DNA from: Pogonophryne albipinna
Taxonomy: Eukaryota > Chordata > Actinopteri > Perciformes > Artedidraconidae
Length of the DNA: 64,000 nucleotides
Direction: 5' to 3'
NCBI GenBank assembly: GCA_028583405.1
Contig: JAPTMU010000122.1
Location: 311,784 to 375,783 of the forward strand
Part shown: piece by piece, positions 1 through 9,720 of the stretch
Layout: each line of letters begins with the position of its first letter
Position numbering within the stretch: position 1 is the first letter of the stretch
Notes under the pieces: model-generated
What the model saw: only the letters and a program-made list of their open reading frames with translations
What the model was told of the DNA's origin: nothing
Databases searched by the model: none
Translations under genes and position numbers: made by a program

Positions 1-388
1 TATATTACAACATGTGTTAAAAAAGAGGAAACATAATGACCTCAAGCATTTGATGAAAAAAATATTTGACATATGTTCTGATTGAGATTTGCTGTTAGTC
101 CATTTTATATATAATAATATATGATAATAGAGTGTCAGAGTGATCTGATCACATGTCTGTGCTCCTGCTGTCACTGACTGTTACCAAAGAAACAGAAATT
201 AAATAAATCACTTGACAATATTAGAGACGTACATATTTAAATGTTCATTAATATTTAGATGTGAATGATGGATGTTTTGGCCTCTCTGAGCATCTGGAAA
301 TGTATTGTGCACACAAACACAGTTAACAAACAAAAATGTTTTCAATATTTTAAACTGAATACCATCAGATGTTCTCACTATATGAGTA
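1..388. other. AT-rich sequence, nothing recognised
   Basis: AT-rich sequence with short chance ORFs only. I see no exon, RNA gene or repeat boundary that I can name. Confidence 0.4.
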
Positions 389-1364
389 TTAACCTGTTAA
401 GCCCTGAGCCTGTTTTTCAGGTCTCAGGCTCGAAAATTACATTGCCAGAACAAATTACCTTAAATTAATAATCTTTTTTCTCAAAGTAATGATAAACCTG
501 TGAGTTGGATGTAGAAGAGTCAGAATCAATATAGATGTTTTTTATTTTAAAGAAAATTCAGATTGAACATAGTAAAGAAACTGTAAATTATAGTGTCTGT
601 CCAAAAATTCCTTTTTACTTATAGTGAAAACCACCCTTGGATGATGGGTTAGTAGACTAAAAGCTTTAGGAATCCAAAGTACAACATATAATAAGTACCC
701 TGTATCAAGATTGATGACCTTACCATTGAGAAATGAGAGCTATGCGCACACAGTTTTGCATGACAGTGAACCTATCTCTCGGTCTGACATCTGGAAATGG
801 AAAAGCAGGTTTATTGCTTATGGATTATCAGAAATCATTTCAAAGGGACACAGACACATTGGATTAACCTATGGATTAACTTCAGCAGCGTTTTTATCGT
901 TTTAATGCCATTGAAGACCACTTTTGACCAGACAACGACCAAGGTAGGCCATGTTGCCGGTTTTAGCTACCTAGCGCCACATGTTTTGATGTCTGTTCTT
1001 GTTAATAGCTTCGCGAGTTCTTATCATGGAGTGATGATGTATGTACCCATCGATTCTGTGTCTCCTCACGATGCGAATCGATGGGTTGGACGTGCAGCTA
1101 CGATAAGTAATAAGGGTATTATGAGTGAGTTTCTGTGCAACACCCCGTTAGCATTTTTTGCTCGTGGCTAATTCATAGGCTCAGCGCTAGCTTTGTGGTT
1201 TAAAAAAAAAAAAAAAAAAAAAGATCAGTTAGCTGAGTTTTTTCCCGTTACATGGATATAAAACATTCATAGTTTATTGAATATTAAGAAGCCCTCAGAC
1301 ACTGTTTGCTGCAGATGACGCCTTTTTCCCCCCGGTATCGGGGGTGCGGTGTAGAAGAGGTTAA
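389..1364. mobile_element. possible TTAA-target DNA transposon remnant (doubtful)
   Basis: The segment is bounded by TTAA at 389-392 and 1361-1364. Both inward ends read CCT followed by GC-rich hairpin-forming sequence: the left end holds GAGCCTG...CAGGCTC and the right end CCCCCGATACCGGGGG. That arrangement resembles piggyBac-type ends, but the inverted match is only a few bases. A run of 21 A at 1202-1222 lies inside. A short ORF at 797-1171 (124 aa) matches nothing I know. The transposon call is an inference from the ends alone; chance TTAA sites are common in sequence this AT-rich. Confidence 0.22.
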
Positions 1365-1541
1365 GACATAACTCTGTTATTGGTGGGATATGATATAGAT
1401 CTGATTTTAAACTCTAAAACATGGTGATAAAAACGTGTGTGTGTTTAATGATAAAGAAACTACTAGAAAGTAATACTAACTGATAACTGTAAGCCACCAT
1501 TCCCATTGGATAACGGAGAATTGTACACCCGGAAGTAAGAT
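1365..1541. other. unclassified spacer
   Basis: Short AT-rich spacer before the repeat cluster; nothing recognised. Confidence 0.35.
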
Positions 1542-1665
1542 TTTTAGCCTGTCATTTTCGCAAGATATGATTTAACATTGAAGCTCTCCTGGAGATGGAC
1601 AGAATATGTCCATTTCCAGGAGAGCTTCAATGTTAAATCATATCTTGCAAAATGACAGGCTAAAA
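1542..1665. repeat. long near-perfect palindrome (hairpin), copy 1
   Basis: Two arms of about 58 bases pair almost perfectly around a short centre near 1603 (TGGACA-gaata-TGTCCA). A second copy with the same sequence is at 38029-38147. Both lie in the same place relative to a tyrosine-recombinase gene, a few hundred bases past the 3' end of the minus-strand ORF. Conserved position and sequence suggest the palindrome belongs to that element, possibly as a recombination or termination structure. That role is inferred; the palindrome itself is seen directly. Confidence 0.8.
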
Positions 1666-1936
1666 CCCAGCAATAAGTGTTTCAAAGGCGGGGAAAAGTT
1701 GTTTAAAATAGTCTGATACCTCCAGGGCGCATCACCGCATTTTACAAGCCAGGGAAGGTGTCTGAATCCTGGGTAAACTTTGTTTAAATAGTCTGATACC
1801 TGGCACTGTATCAACCCCTGGGAATCTTCAACGTTATTAAAATGTTTTTTTATTTATTTAATTATCACACGATTTTTACAAAAACAGTATACACAATATG
1901 CATAATAAACATAATAAAAACATGATAAAAACATGA
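1666..1936 (-). repeat. ~80-bp repeat units and 3' flank of recombinase copy 1, with poly(A) signals
   Basis: Contains roughly one and a half units of an ~80-bp repeat (GATACCTCCAGGGCGCATCA...) also found three or more times at 38190-38450 and singly at 15030 and 42580. On the minus strand, overlapping AATAAA signals at 1849-1858 lie about 80 bases past the recombinase stop at 1937. The same arrangement occurs next to copy 3, which suggests a real transcript end. Confidence 0.6.
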
Positions 1937-2734
1937 TTAGCGGGGGCCCGGGGGCCATATTAGCCGTCTAACTTGTATGGTGCACCGGGGGAAAAAGGCT
2001 GAATCCACGGCCCCTACCCCCACATCAGGAGTATCAACCGGCCCTGAAGAAGAGGTATCGCTGCTCTCCGCCCCTGAGCCCTCTTCGGAGGTATCTGACG
2101 GCGGTATAACTCCTACCGATGATGCTGCTGCCGCCCTGAACATGGAGCGGATCTTCAATCCCTCCTTTATTCCAGGCGTATTCGCGTAGAACCGGTCTGC
2201 AGTGCTTACGTCGTGACACATAAACCTGGCGAGAATCGACCTGCTTTCTGGATCTTGGTGATGCTTGATATTGTCAGCCAGGGCAGTGCGCAGGATTGTG
2301 AAGGTGACGGCTGTTTCTATCCCAGCATCAGCCCAAGCCCTCTTCAAGTGAGCGTTCAGGTTCCTGGAGGCATGCTTCCCCGTTGTGAAAAGGAAGAATT
2401 CATTCTGAGGACCCGACAAGCCCTCTTTTATCCCCATCCACTGCATGACCCAGACCTCCTTTACTGTAAGCACCAGCTGTGCTTCGCCAAATGTCTTGGC
2501 AGTCTTGTGATCCTGCACATGGATGATGTAGCCCTCAGCAGTGCCCCTTCTGTCCGCCTCTAACACCTCAGTGTTGGTCATGTTTGCGTACACACCCGGA
2601 CGGTGGCCATACAGGAGGCTCCAATGGAGGGTTAGATAGCCATATAGCAGGTACTGGGTGATAGAGGTCGGGTTGCAAGCCATCAGGTCAAGTAAATCAG
2701 GGATGCGCTTTTCAGCGGCCGCCATGGCGGCGAG
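1937..2734 (-). pseudogene. tyrosine recombinase, C-terminal catalytic part (YR element copy 1)
   Basis: This minus-strand segment encodes the catalytic half of a tyrosine recombinase (phage-integrase superfamily). Visible motifs match copy 3: an Arg in LYGHRPGVY, a Lys in QDHKTAKTF, an Arg in FTILRTALAD, and His plus the Tyr nucleophile in CHDVSTADRFY. The usual His of the HxxR box is Thr here. It continues the protein of the 3232-4356 segment but is separated from it by a 480-bp hAT MITE. After removal of the MITE and one target copy the reading frame is continuous. The tail is Ser/Thr/Asp-rich with 'SSDTSSSGP'. Inferred function is DNA strand exchange for a Crypton-like transposon; no reverse transcriptase is adjacent, which argues against DIRS or Ngaro. 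This copy cannot make a full protein. Confidence 0.75.
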
Positions 2735-3214
2735 CAGGGTCGGTTCTAGGGGGGGCCAGGGGGTGCCAGTGCCCCCTAACACTGACCTCTGACCCCACTG
2801 TGGCCCCCCTAACAATGACAAGTTTTTTTTTTTTTTTTTTTTAAATGTACATTTTCTGGTACTCGGTTTGCCAAAAACCGAAGGATTTTGTTGCTGTAAT
2901 GTGAGATTGTGCAGACACCCTTATGTAAAGTAGAGATGTAACTGTTCATTGCCTTTATTTTTATATAAATATGGTGTTAGTGCAAACATTGTACAATAAC
3001 TTAAGCTGAAGCTAACAGTAATAACTATAAGATCTATCTGAAATAAATAAGTGTACTGAAACAAATGCCAATAACTGTATTACATTGTTTTCTTATGCGC
3101 AATTACTTCATACTGTCTAGTTCTCTTTTTCGTCCTGCATTTATTGTGCCCCCCTCAGAAAATAACTGGCCCCCCAGTGGCCCCCCCAGTCAAATTGGTC
3201 TAGAACCGCGAAGG
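2735..3214. mobile_element. non-autonomous hAT MITE inside recombinase copy 1
   Basis: A 480-bp insertion flanked by the 8-bp duplication GCGGCGAG (2727-2734 and 3215-3222). The ends are imperfect inverted repeats sharing CGGTTCTAG, with CAGGG at the left terminus as in fish hAT elements, followed by G-rich then C-rich tracts (GGGGGGGCC / GGCCCCCC). It has no transposase ORF. Copy 3 of the recombinase carries the uninterrupted empty site at about 39370-39395, which proves the insertion. Confidence 0.88.
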
Positions 3215-3231
3215 GCGGCGAGAACCTCCGC

Positions 3232-4356
3232 CTAGCTCGGCAGACGATCCAGCTTGTTCCTCTTCAACTTGAACTGGTGGACTGTGACAGACTTTTTCAA
3301 GTCGTTCATGTTGGCTTTCACCTCTCTGATAATGTGGGTCATATCAGACTGGGTGAGCCTGCACCCCCGGAGCTTTGACTCAGACAAGTACTTCAGGAAA
3401 TGGTTCAAATTCTTCAGGAACAACAGCGATGTTGTGACTGCCCGGCCCGACTTTACAATATACTCGCTCCAGCCACGGACCCTCTCTGTGTCTTTTAGGA
3501 ACAGCCAATCTGACAGCCGGTTAACACCATGGGCCATGAATACGAGGAAGTTCTTTATCCGGCTCCGTTTTACTGTCGGTGCGACACCCTCACAATGATG
3601 CCTGTATGTCTGAATGTACGTCTCCATGCTTTGAGGCAACGTGATTTCACGCATGATATTCCCCCGTCCCTTCCCAGTGGACCAGTGAGGAGACGGCCAG
3701 TCCAGATTAGCTTTCAGCTTATTGTAGACGGACGCACGGGTCTTCTGGCATACAGGGGTCTCATTATCGGAGGCTGCTGGGGAGCGCATGAGAGTCTTGA
3801 CCGGGGTTTTGAGAGGGGTCTCATTATCGGAGGCTGCTGGGGAGCGCATGACAGTCTTGAGAGGGGTCTGACTACAGGAGGCTGCTGGGGACCGCATGAC
3901 AGTCTTGAGAGGGGTCTGACTACAGGAGGCTGCTGGGGACCGCATGACAGTCTTGAGAGGGGTCTGACTACTGGAGGCTGCTGGGGACCGCATGACAGTC
4001 TTGAGAGGGGTCTGACTACAGGAGGCTGCTGGGGACCGCATGACAGTCTTGAGAGGGGTCTGACAACCGGAGGCTGCTGGGGACCGCATGACAGTCTTGA
4101 GAGGGGTCTGACTACAGGAGGCTGCTGGGGACCGCATGACAGTCTTGAGAGGGGTCTGACAACCGGAGGCTGCTGGGGACCGCATGACAGTCTTGAGAGG
4201 GGTCTGACTACAGGAGGCTGCTGGGGACCGCATGACAGTCTTGAGAGGGGTCTGACAACCGGAGGCTGCTGGGGACCGCATGACAGTCTTGAGAGGGGTC
4301 TGACAACCGGAGGCTACTGTGTTTATGCCGGAGGTACTTGAGATTGCCAGGCCCAT
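3232..4356 (-). pseudogene. YR element copy 1: CDK-site repeat array and recombinase N-terminal domain
   Basis: 374 codons on the minus strand. Residues about 20-180 are a tandem array of ten 15-residue units (TPLKTVMRSPAAS plus a 2-3 residue linker), then one 20-residue unit. Each unit holds TPLK, a full CDK consensus (S/T-P-x-K), and an SP pair. The rest is the helical N-terminal (SAM-like) domain of a tyrosine recombinase. The ORF ends at a TAG at 3232-3234 where copy 3 has CAG, just before the hAT insertion. Upstream it abuts the zinc-finger segment, but a single-base deletion in copy 1 puts that in another frame. The codon that is TGA in copies 2 and 3 is CGA here, so the two parts were once one ORF. 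The array itself is a 45-bp minisatellite that also leaves the antisense strand open. Confidence 0.75.
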
Positions 4357-4937
4357 AAATCGTATACATTCTTCCTCTTCCTTAAGGAAGCAGCAGTGGC
4401 ACTTTGCTTCCTGGGTTTTAGCCCCTTTTTCAGCGTGGAGCGCAGGGTCTTCACCTCATCAATGAGGGCATCCTTCTGAGCTCTCAATGCCACATTTTCC
4501 AGCATCACCTGCCTGCAGTCCTCTTCGTCACACTCAGTATGTGGGGAGAAGGGTGGAGGGTGCACCAGGTATTCCTCATCATTGTCTATATCCAATGATG
4601 TAGCCATTCCAATGATGGGATTAGTCTCTCTGAGGTCATGGAGCAACTGCAGGGCCACACTATGCTTCAGCCTTGCCAGGACCTGATGTGCCTCATCTCG
4701 GGATAACTCAGGGTGGCCATGAGTGACATGACGGTGCAGTTTCTTCCCAGCATACGAACACCCTGTGATGGGACAGGGTTTGGTCTGAACATTTATTCGG
4801 CCACTGGCCATTTTAAGAATGATGCCTCTTTCCTCCATGTTCCGCACTGCATGTTTGTTCTTAAGGTGCTTGTTCAAAGCCAGATAGAAGAGTCTGCACG
4901 CTGGGCATTCGGACGACATCCTTACTGAAACAGACAC
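4323..4937 (-). pseudogene. YR element copy 1: zinc-finger and coiled-coil N-terminal part
   Basis: 204 codons from ATG at 4937. Two Cys/His modules are visible: CPACRLFYLALNKHLKNKH near residues 10-29 and CPITGC...HRHVTHGH near 55-75, both C2H2-like. An acidic stretch and a Leu-rich coiled coil (ENVALRAQKDALIDEVKTL) follow. This part would bind DNA or partners for the recombinase encoded downstream. The last ~20 residues are out of frame with copies 2 and 3 because of a one-base deletion in the run after GCCACTGCTGCT. The start is chosen by agreement with copy 3 (ATG at 40812). Confidence 0.72.
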
Positions 4938-5134
4938 AGTTAATTGTATTTCAATTCTGTTGTGTTTCTCCGTTTATATGCGTTAGCGTAACCGGTGATT
5001 GCAACAATGGGTTCGATGCTTCAATGCCTGGTACACGGACCAAGGGAGGACTTGGGTTACCACCGGGCTAAATGGTCCCACCTCCGCACCAACGCGGGGC
5101 TGGTGATGGCAACAATGGGTCCGATGCTTCAGAG
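4938..5134. repeat. 5' flank shared by recombinase copies 1 and 3
   Basis: About 190 bases upstream of the minus-strand ATG match 40813-40990 closely, so they belong to the element rather than to the insertion site. They may hold its promoter; I see no TATA box at a convincing distance. Confidence 0.6.
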
Positions 5135-5572
5135 GAAAGGGGTGAAAATGGAGAAATTGTATCCGAAAATAGTGTCTCTTAAGGCGGGTAGAGTCCCCTG
5201 ATAACTCCCCTTACATTCCTCCAGAGGCAGGAAAAGTACAAGGTAACTTTTGGAAGAACCATAGAAAAGGGTGAAAATGGATAAAATGTATCCGAAAATA
5301 GTGTCTCTTAAGGCGGGTAGAGTCCCCTGACAACTCCCCTTACATTCCTCCAGAGGCAGAAAAAGTCTAAGTTAACTTTTGGAAGAACCATAGAAAAGGG
5401 TGAAAATTGATAAAAATGTATCCGAAAATAGTGTCTCTTAAGGCGGGTAGAGTCCCCTGACAACTCTCCTTACATTCCTCCAGAGGCAGAATAAGTCTAA
5501 GTTATCTTTTGGGAGAACCAGAGGAAAGGGGTGAAAATGGAGAAATTGTATCCGAAAATAGTGTCTCTTAAG
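5135..5572. repeat. ~120-bp minisatellite array, family M120 (first part)
   Basis: Tandem units of about 120 bp, each with GTATCCGAAAATAGTGTCTC, CCCCTGACAACTCCCC and CATTCCTCCAGAG blocks. The same family occurs at 6003-6215, 13500-14065, 16470-16560, 36700-37050 and 41490-41800, and accompanies every recombinase copy or cluster. Non-coding: ORFs across it are in inconsistent frames between copies. Confidence 0.8.
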
Positions 5573-6002
5573 GCCGATAATAATAATAATAATAATAGAT
5601 TTAATTTGTTAGCGCTTTTACAGGTGCTCAAAGACGCTTTACAGATATAGTGAAGGGAAAAGAAAAGGAAGGAACAACAAATAAATATATAGTTAAAGTT
5701 AAAGTTAAAGTCAAATAATACAAAAACAATCACACATTAAAAGCCAGATTGAAGAGGTGAGTTTTTGTGAGTTTTTTGAAGGAGGTGAGGTCAGTGCAGT
5801 CTCTGATGGGTTGGGGGAGTGAGTTCCAGAGGGAGGGGGCAGCGACGGAGAAGGCTCTGTCCCCCCAGGTCCGGTGATTGGTGCGGGTGGGGATGGATAG
5901 GAGGTTGGCTTCTGATGAGCGGAGGCAGCGGGAAGGGGCGTGGTGGTGCAGCAGGTCTGTGAGGTAGGGGGGGGCCTGATTGTTGAGGGCTTTGTGAGTA
6001 AT
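5573..6002 (-). mobile_element. LINE 3' end (L2/Rex1 group), 5'-truncated
   Basis: Inserted in the M120 array in minus orientation. The conceptual protein end contains APPYLTDLLHHHAPSRCLRS and WGDRAFSVAAPSLWNSLP, the typical C-terminus of fish L2/Rex1-group reverse transcriptases. The 3' UTR ends in an (ATT)n tail at 5577-5594 (plus strand (AAT)n). Only the last ~110 codons and the UTR are present, which is normal for target-primed 5' truncation. It splits the array into two pieces. Confidence 0.8.
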
Positions 6003-6215
6003 GAGGTGAAAATGGATAAATTGTATCCGAAAATAGTGTCTCTTAAGGCGGGTAGAGTCCCCTGACAACTCTCCTTACATTCCTCCAGAGTCAGGAAAAG
6101 TCTAAGTTATCTTTTGGGAGAACCAGAGGAAAGGGGTGAAAATGGAGAAATTGTATCCCAAAATAGTGTCTCATAATTCCCTGACAACTCCCCTTGCATT
6201 CCTCCAGAGACCAGT
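6003..6215. repeat. ~120-bp minisatellite array M120 (second part)
   Basis: Continuation of the array interrupted by the LINE fragment, with the same GTATCCGAAAATAGTG and CCTCCAGAG blocks. The last unit is diverged. Confidence 0.75.
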
Positions 6216-6880
6216 TCAAAAACTTAAAGTTTGGTAAGAACCATGATTGGGGGTCCTCCAGGCAACAATTGTATCCGAGCCAAAGCACTCATGTAGCGGA
6301 CACATTCCTCCATGATGTGAAACAGCCGTTTTTTTTCTAAGTGCTCTCAAAAACCGGGTTTCCGATTTCCTGCAGATGGTAGCTTGAAAAACATGAATGC
6401 ATTTTTTTGACGGAGGAAGGGAGGTCTCGATTCCCCTCTCTGTTGTAAAATGCAGCGGGGGAGTGAAAAAGTGTCCGGGGCTTCCGCCCGAAGCGCCGAA
6501 GACTTTTTTGAGCCCCTCCTCCGTTGGCACTCTAATTTTTTAAAACTTCATTTTTGATTATTTTAAGATATAATTGACCGTTTTCTTTACTTTTTTCGGC
6601 TTTCCACGGGTGGGGGCGCATGGCAGGCCGCCTATGAGCTCCCAAATTCGGCCTGGAACCTCCGGGAATTGTGGGCTAAGCTCCATAAACTGACAAAGTC
6701 ACCCAGAAATGTCACTTTAATAGCCCAAAAATATATAATACATATACATTTAAATAGTAAAAGGTACACTTGTGCTCCTAATTACCCGGAATTTGATTTA
6801 TATAGCCCCATGATAGTGAATAAAAATCATTTTTATGGAAAAAAAGTGTTAAAATGCCTGATTAATATGTTTGTAATGCT
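6216..6880 (+). repeat. dispersed core repeat, copy 1
   Basis: An unclassified ~650-bp repeat. Marker blocks are TTTGGTAAGAACCATGATTG, the paired strings CCCCTCCTCCGTTGGCAC / ACGGAGGAAGGGAGG, a TTTCCACGGGTGGGGGCGCA block and an AT-rich end near TTTATATAGCCCCATGATAG. Further copies are at 14066-14735 (+), 17861-18670 (-), 41806-42132 (+, partial), 50110-50640 (-) and 62966-63206 (-, partial). The short ORFs inside are not conserved in frame, so I treat it as non-coding. Confidence 0.7.
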
Positions 6881-7700
6881 GGCAGCAGGTTCACTGCTGT
6901 AAGCAGGGTCTCACACTCAAAGGCACCTAGGCAGAGATCCAGGGTGATGCACATGACTTTCTTACTCAGGAATAAGTGTTTGAAAGGCGGGGGAAAGTGC
7001 TGTGGATACATGGAGAGAGCAGCAGCGGGCTGTGACCCAGAGAGCGCACCCAGAGAGCTCCTTCCAGCACCTCGCTCTCCCACCCAGAGGACAGGCTGCT
7101 TCACAGCACTATGTAACCCAGGAAAGCAGCTTAAATCCTGGGTACGTCAGTGTTAAAAGTGCCTTAAACTGTTTTAATTCAAATGTGCATTTAATAAGGC
7201 ACACAGGCAGAGATCCAGGGTGATGCACATGGCTTTCTTACCCAGGAAGAAGTGTGTGAAAGCTGGGTAAAAGTGATGAGAAGAGAGGGAGAGAGCAGCA
7301 GCGGGCTATGACCCAGAGAGAGCTCCTTCCAGCACCTCGCTCTCCCACCCAGAGGACAGGCTGCTTCACAGCACTATGTAACCCAGGAAAGCAGCTTGAA
7401 TCCTGGGTACGTCAGTGTTAAAAGTGCCTTAAACTGGTTTAATTCAAATATGCATTTCACAGGCACATAGGCAGAGATCCAGGGTAATGTACATGGCTTT
7501 CTTACCCAGGAATAAGTGTTTGAAAGGGGGGGGGGGGAGTATTGTAAATAGAGGGAGACTGTACTCAGAGAGCAGCACGCAGCACATGGCTTTTCAACCC
7601 AGGAATAAGTGTTTGAAATTGGGAGAGAGTGTACACAGAGAACAGGCTGCAGCAACTCACTTTACATTCCAGGAAAAGATGGTTTAAATAGCGGTAAAAG
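6881..7700. repeat. imperfect ~240-bp tandem repeats
   Basis: Three to four degenerate units with GCAGAGATCCAGGGTGATGC, ATGGCTTTCTTACCCAGGAA and CACCCAGAGGACAGGCTGCT. Related units occur at 14760-15010, 16560-17030 and 36220-36700, and contain a (CAG)27 expansion in the last place. No coding potential is supported. Confidence 0.65.
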
Positions 7701-7904
7701 TGATTTAAATACATGTATATTATACATACTTTAATGCACAAAATTGTGTCCATGCCGTGTACACATCGTAACCCAGCCTTGCATCATCGTTTTGCAGGAA
7801 CGATGTGTACACTGGGTCATTCTGAAGAAATAGCACATTCTGAACATATGTCAAACAGAGATTCCTATTAAAAGTTATCAATTAATAGCAAGATTTGTCA
7901 TGGA
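7701..7904. other. unclassified spacer
   Basis: Spacer between two tandem arrays; nothing recognised. Confidence 0.35.
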
Positions 7905-9189
7905 CAAACAGGCTATTTCACAGGACACAGGCTATGTCAGACTTCCATGAAATACACCGGGAAAAGCACCTCTCTGTGGCGGCTCACAGAGCCCCAAAGG
8001 ACGGACTAAGCAGCTCCAGCATCTCTCCCTGACATGAGCAAACAGGCTATGTCAGACTTCCATGAAATAGACCGGGAACATCACCTATTTGTAGCCCCTC
8101 ACAGAGCCCCAAATGAATGGACTAAGCAGCTCCAGCATCTCTCCCTGACATGAGCAAACAGGCTATTTCACACTACCAGGAGACAGAGCGCGAAAACCAC
8201 CTCTTTCTGGCCCTACACAGAGCCCCAAATGACGGACTAAGCAGCTCCAGCATCTCTCCCTGACATGTGCAAACAGGCTATGTCAGACTTCCATGAAATA
8301 GACTGGGAGAATCACCTATTTGTAGCCCCTCACAGAGCCCCAAATGACGGACTAAGCAGCTCCAGCATCTCTCCCTGATATGAGCAAACAGGCTATTTCA
8401 CACTACCAGGAGACAGAGCGCGAAAACCACCTCTTTCTGGCCCTACACAGAGCCCCAAATGACGGACTAAGCAGCTCCAGCATCTCTCCCTGACATGTGC
8501 AAACAGGCTATGTCAGACTTCCATGAAATAGACTGGGAGAATCACCTATTTGTAGCCCCTCACAGAGCCCCAAATGACGGACTAAGCAGCTCCAGCATCT
8601 CTCCCTGATATGAGCAAACAGGCTATTTCACACTACCAGGAGACAGAGCGCGAAAACCACCTCTTTCTGGCCCTACACAGAGCCCCAAATGACGGACTAA
8701 GCAGCTCCAGCCTCTCTCCCTGATATGTGCAAACAGGCTATGTCAGACTTCCATGAAATAGACCGGGGAAATCACATATTTGTAGCCCCTCACAGAGCCC
8801 CAAATGACGGACTAAGCAGCTCCAGCATCTCTCCCTGACATGAGCAAACAGGCTATTTCACACTACCAGGAGACAGAGCGCGAAAACCACCTCTTTCTGG
8901 CCCTACACAGAGCCCCAAATGACGGACTAAGCAGCTCCAGCATCTCTCCCTGACATGTGCAAACAGGCTATGTCAGACTTCCATGAAATAGACCGGGAAA
9001 ATCACCTATTTGTAGCCCCTCACAGAGCCCCAAATGACGGACTAAGCAGCTCCAGGATCTCTCCCTGATATGTGCAAACAGGCTATGTCAGACTTCCATG
9101 AAATAGACCGGGGAAATCACCTATTTGCAGCCCCTCACAGAGCCCCAAATGACGGACTAAGCAGCTCCAGCATCTCTCCCTGACATGCG
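7905..9189. repeat. 115-bp satellite with alternating A/B monomers
   Basis: Eleven monomers start at 7905, 8039, 8155, 8270, 8385, 8500, 8615, 8730, 8845, 8960 and 9075; the core spacing is exactly 115 bp. Type A reads CTATTTCACACTACCAGG and type B CTATGTCAGACTTCCATG; both end in a common half with GACGGACTAAGCAGCTCCAG. From 8039 to 9074 they alternate B-A-B-A, a 230-bp higher-order unit, and the array closes with two B monomers. A single B monomer stands alone at 37490-37606 in the same sequence context. Confidence 0.9.
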
Positions 9190-9712
9190 TACTTCCATAA
9201 CCTCACGCACCGTGGGTCCCCGGGCCCCCGAACTTAAGCACTCCCCCACTGACTAAACCCAGATGATCACACCCTCAAGAACCTTGTGCCCCTGGGAACC
9301 TTAAAGGGGTGGTGGAGTTTGCGGTGCTTTATCGTCCGCCCTTAAGCTTCCTACAGAGGACACGTGACTACCAGATATTCAGACACTTCTGGAGGACCAG
9401 GGGCATGCTTGTATGGAAGTCATTCATTTTGGGTTTTTGTCAGAGGATGTGTGCTTAAGTTAGGGTCCCTGTCCCTGTCCCTGTCCCTGTCCCGGTGCGC
9501 AAGGAGGTGCGAGCACTTTTGTGCACTGTGGAGGATGTTCTCATGGCCCTGGTAACACATAAAGGGGATGGATTGTGCGGTGCTCAACCGCCCGCCTACC
9601 AGCATCAATATTCGTCCTTCTTCACAGCACCACCTGCCCTGCTGGAGGGTCACACTTGAACTGTTTTGTCATATTTCGTCTTTCCACGGGTGGGTGCGCC
9701 TGGCGAAGCTGT
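9190..9712. repeat. composite repeat flank with a (CCCTGT)n tract
   Basis: Two degenerate copies of a block with CCCCGGGCCCCCGGACTTAAG and CACCAGCATCAATATTCGGA-like text, also seen at 37607-37930 and 42140-42470 and inverted at 16140-16400. A short (TCCCTG)n microsatellite lies at about 9465-9495. Confidence 0.6.
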
Positions 9713-9720
9713 GTACCCAA

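Noticed and set aside
3529..4341. 270-codon ORF on the plus strand
   Set aside because: It is antisense to the CDK-site array of the recombinase element; the 45-bp unit is open on both strands.
7905..9189. CRISPR-like array
   Set aside because: Monomers abut without unique spacers and the genome is vertebrate; this is a satellite.
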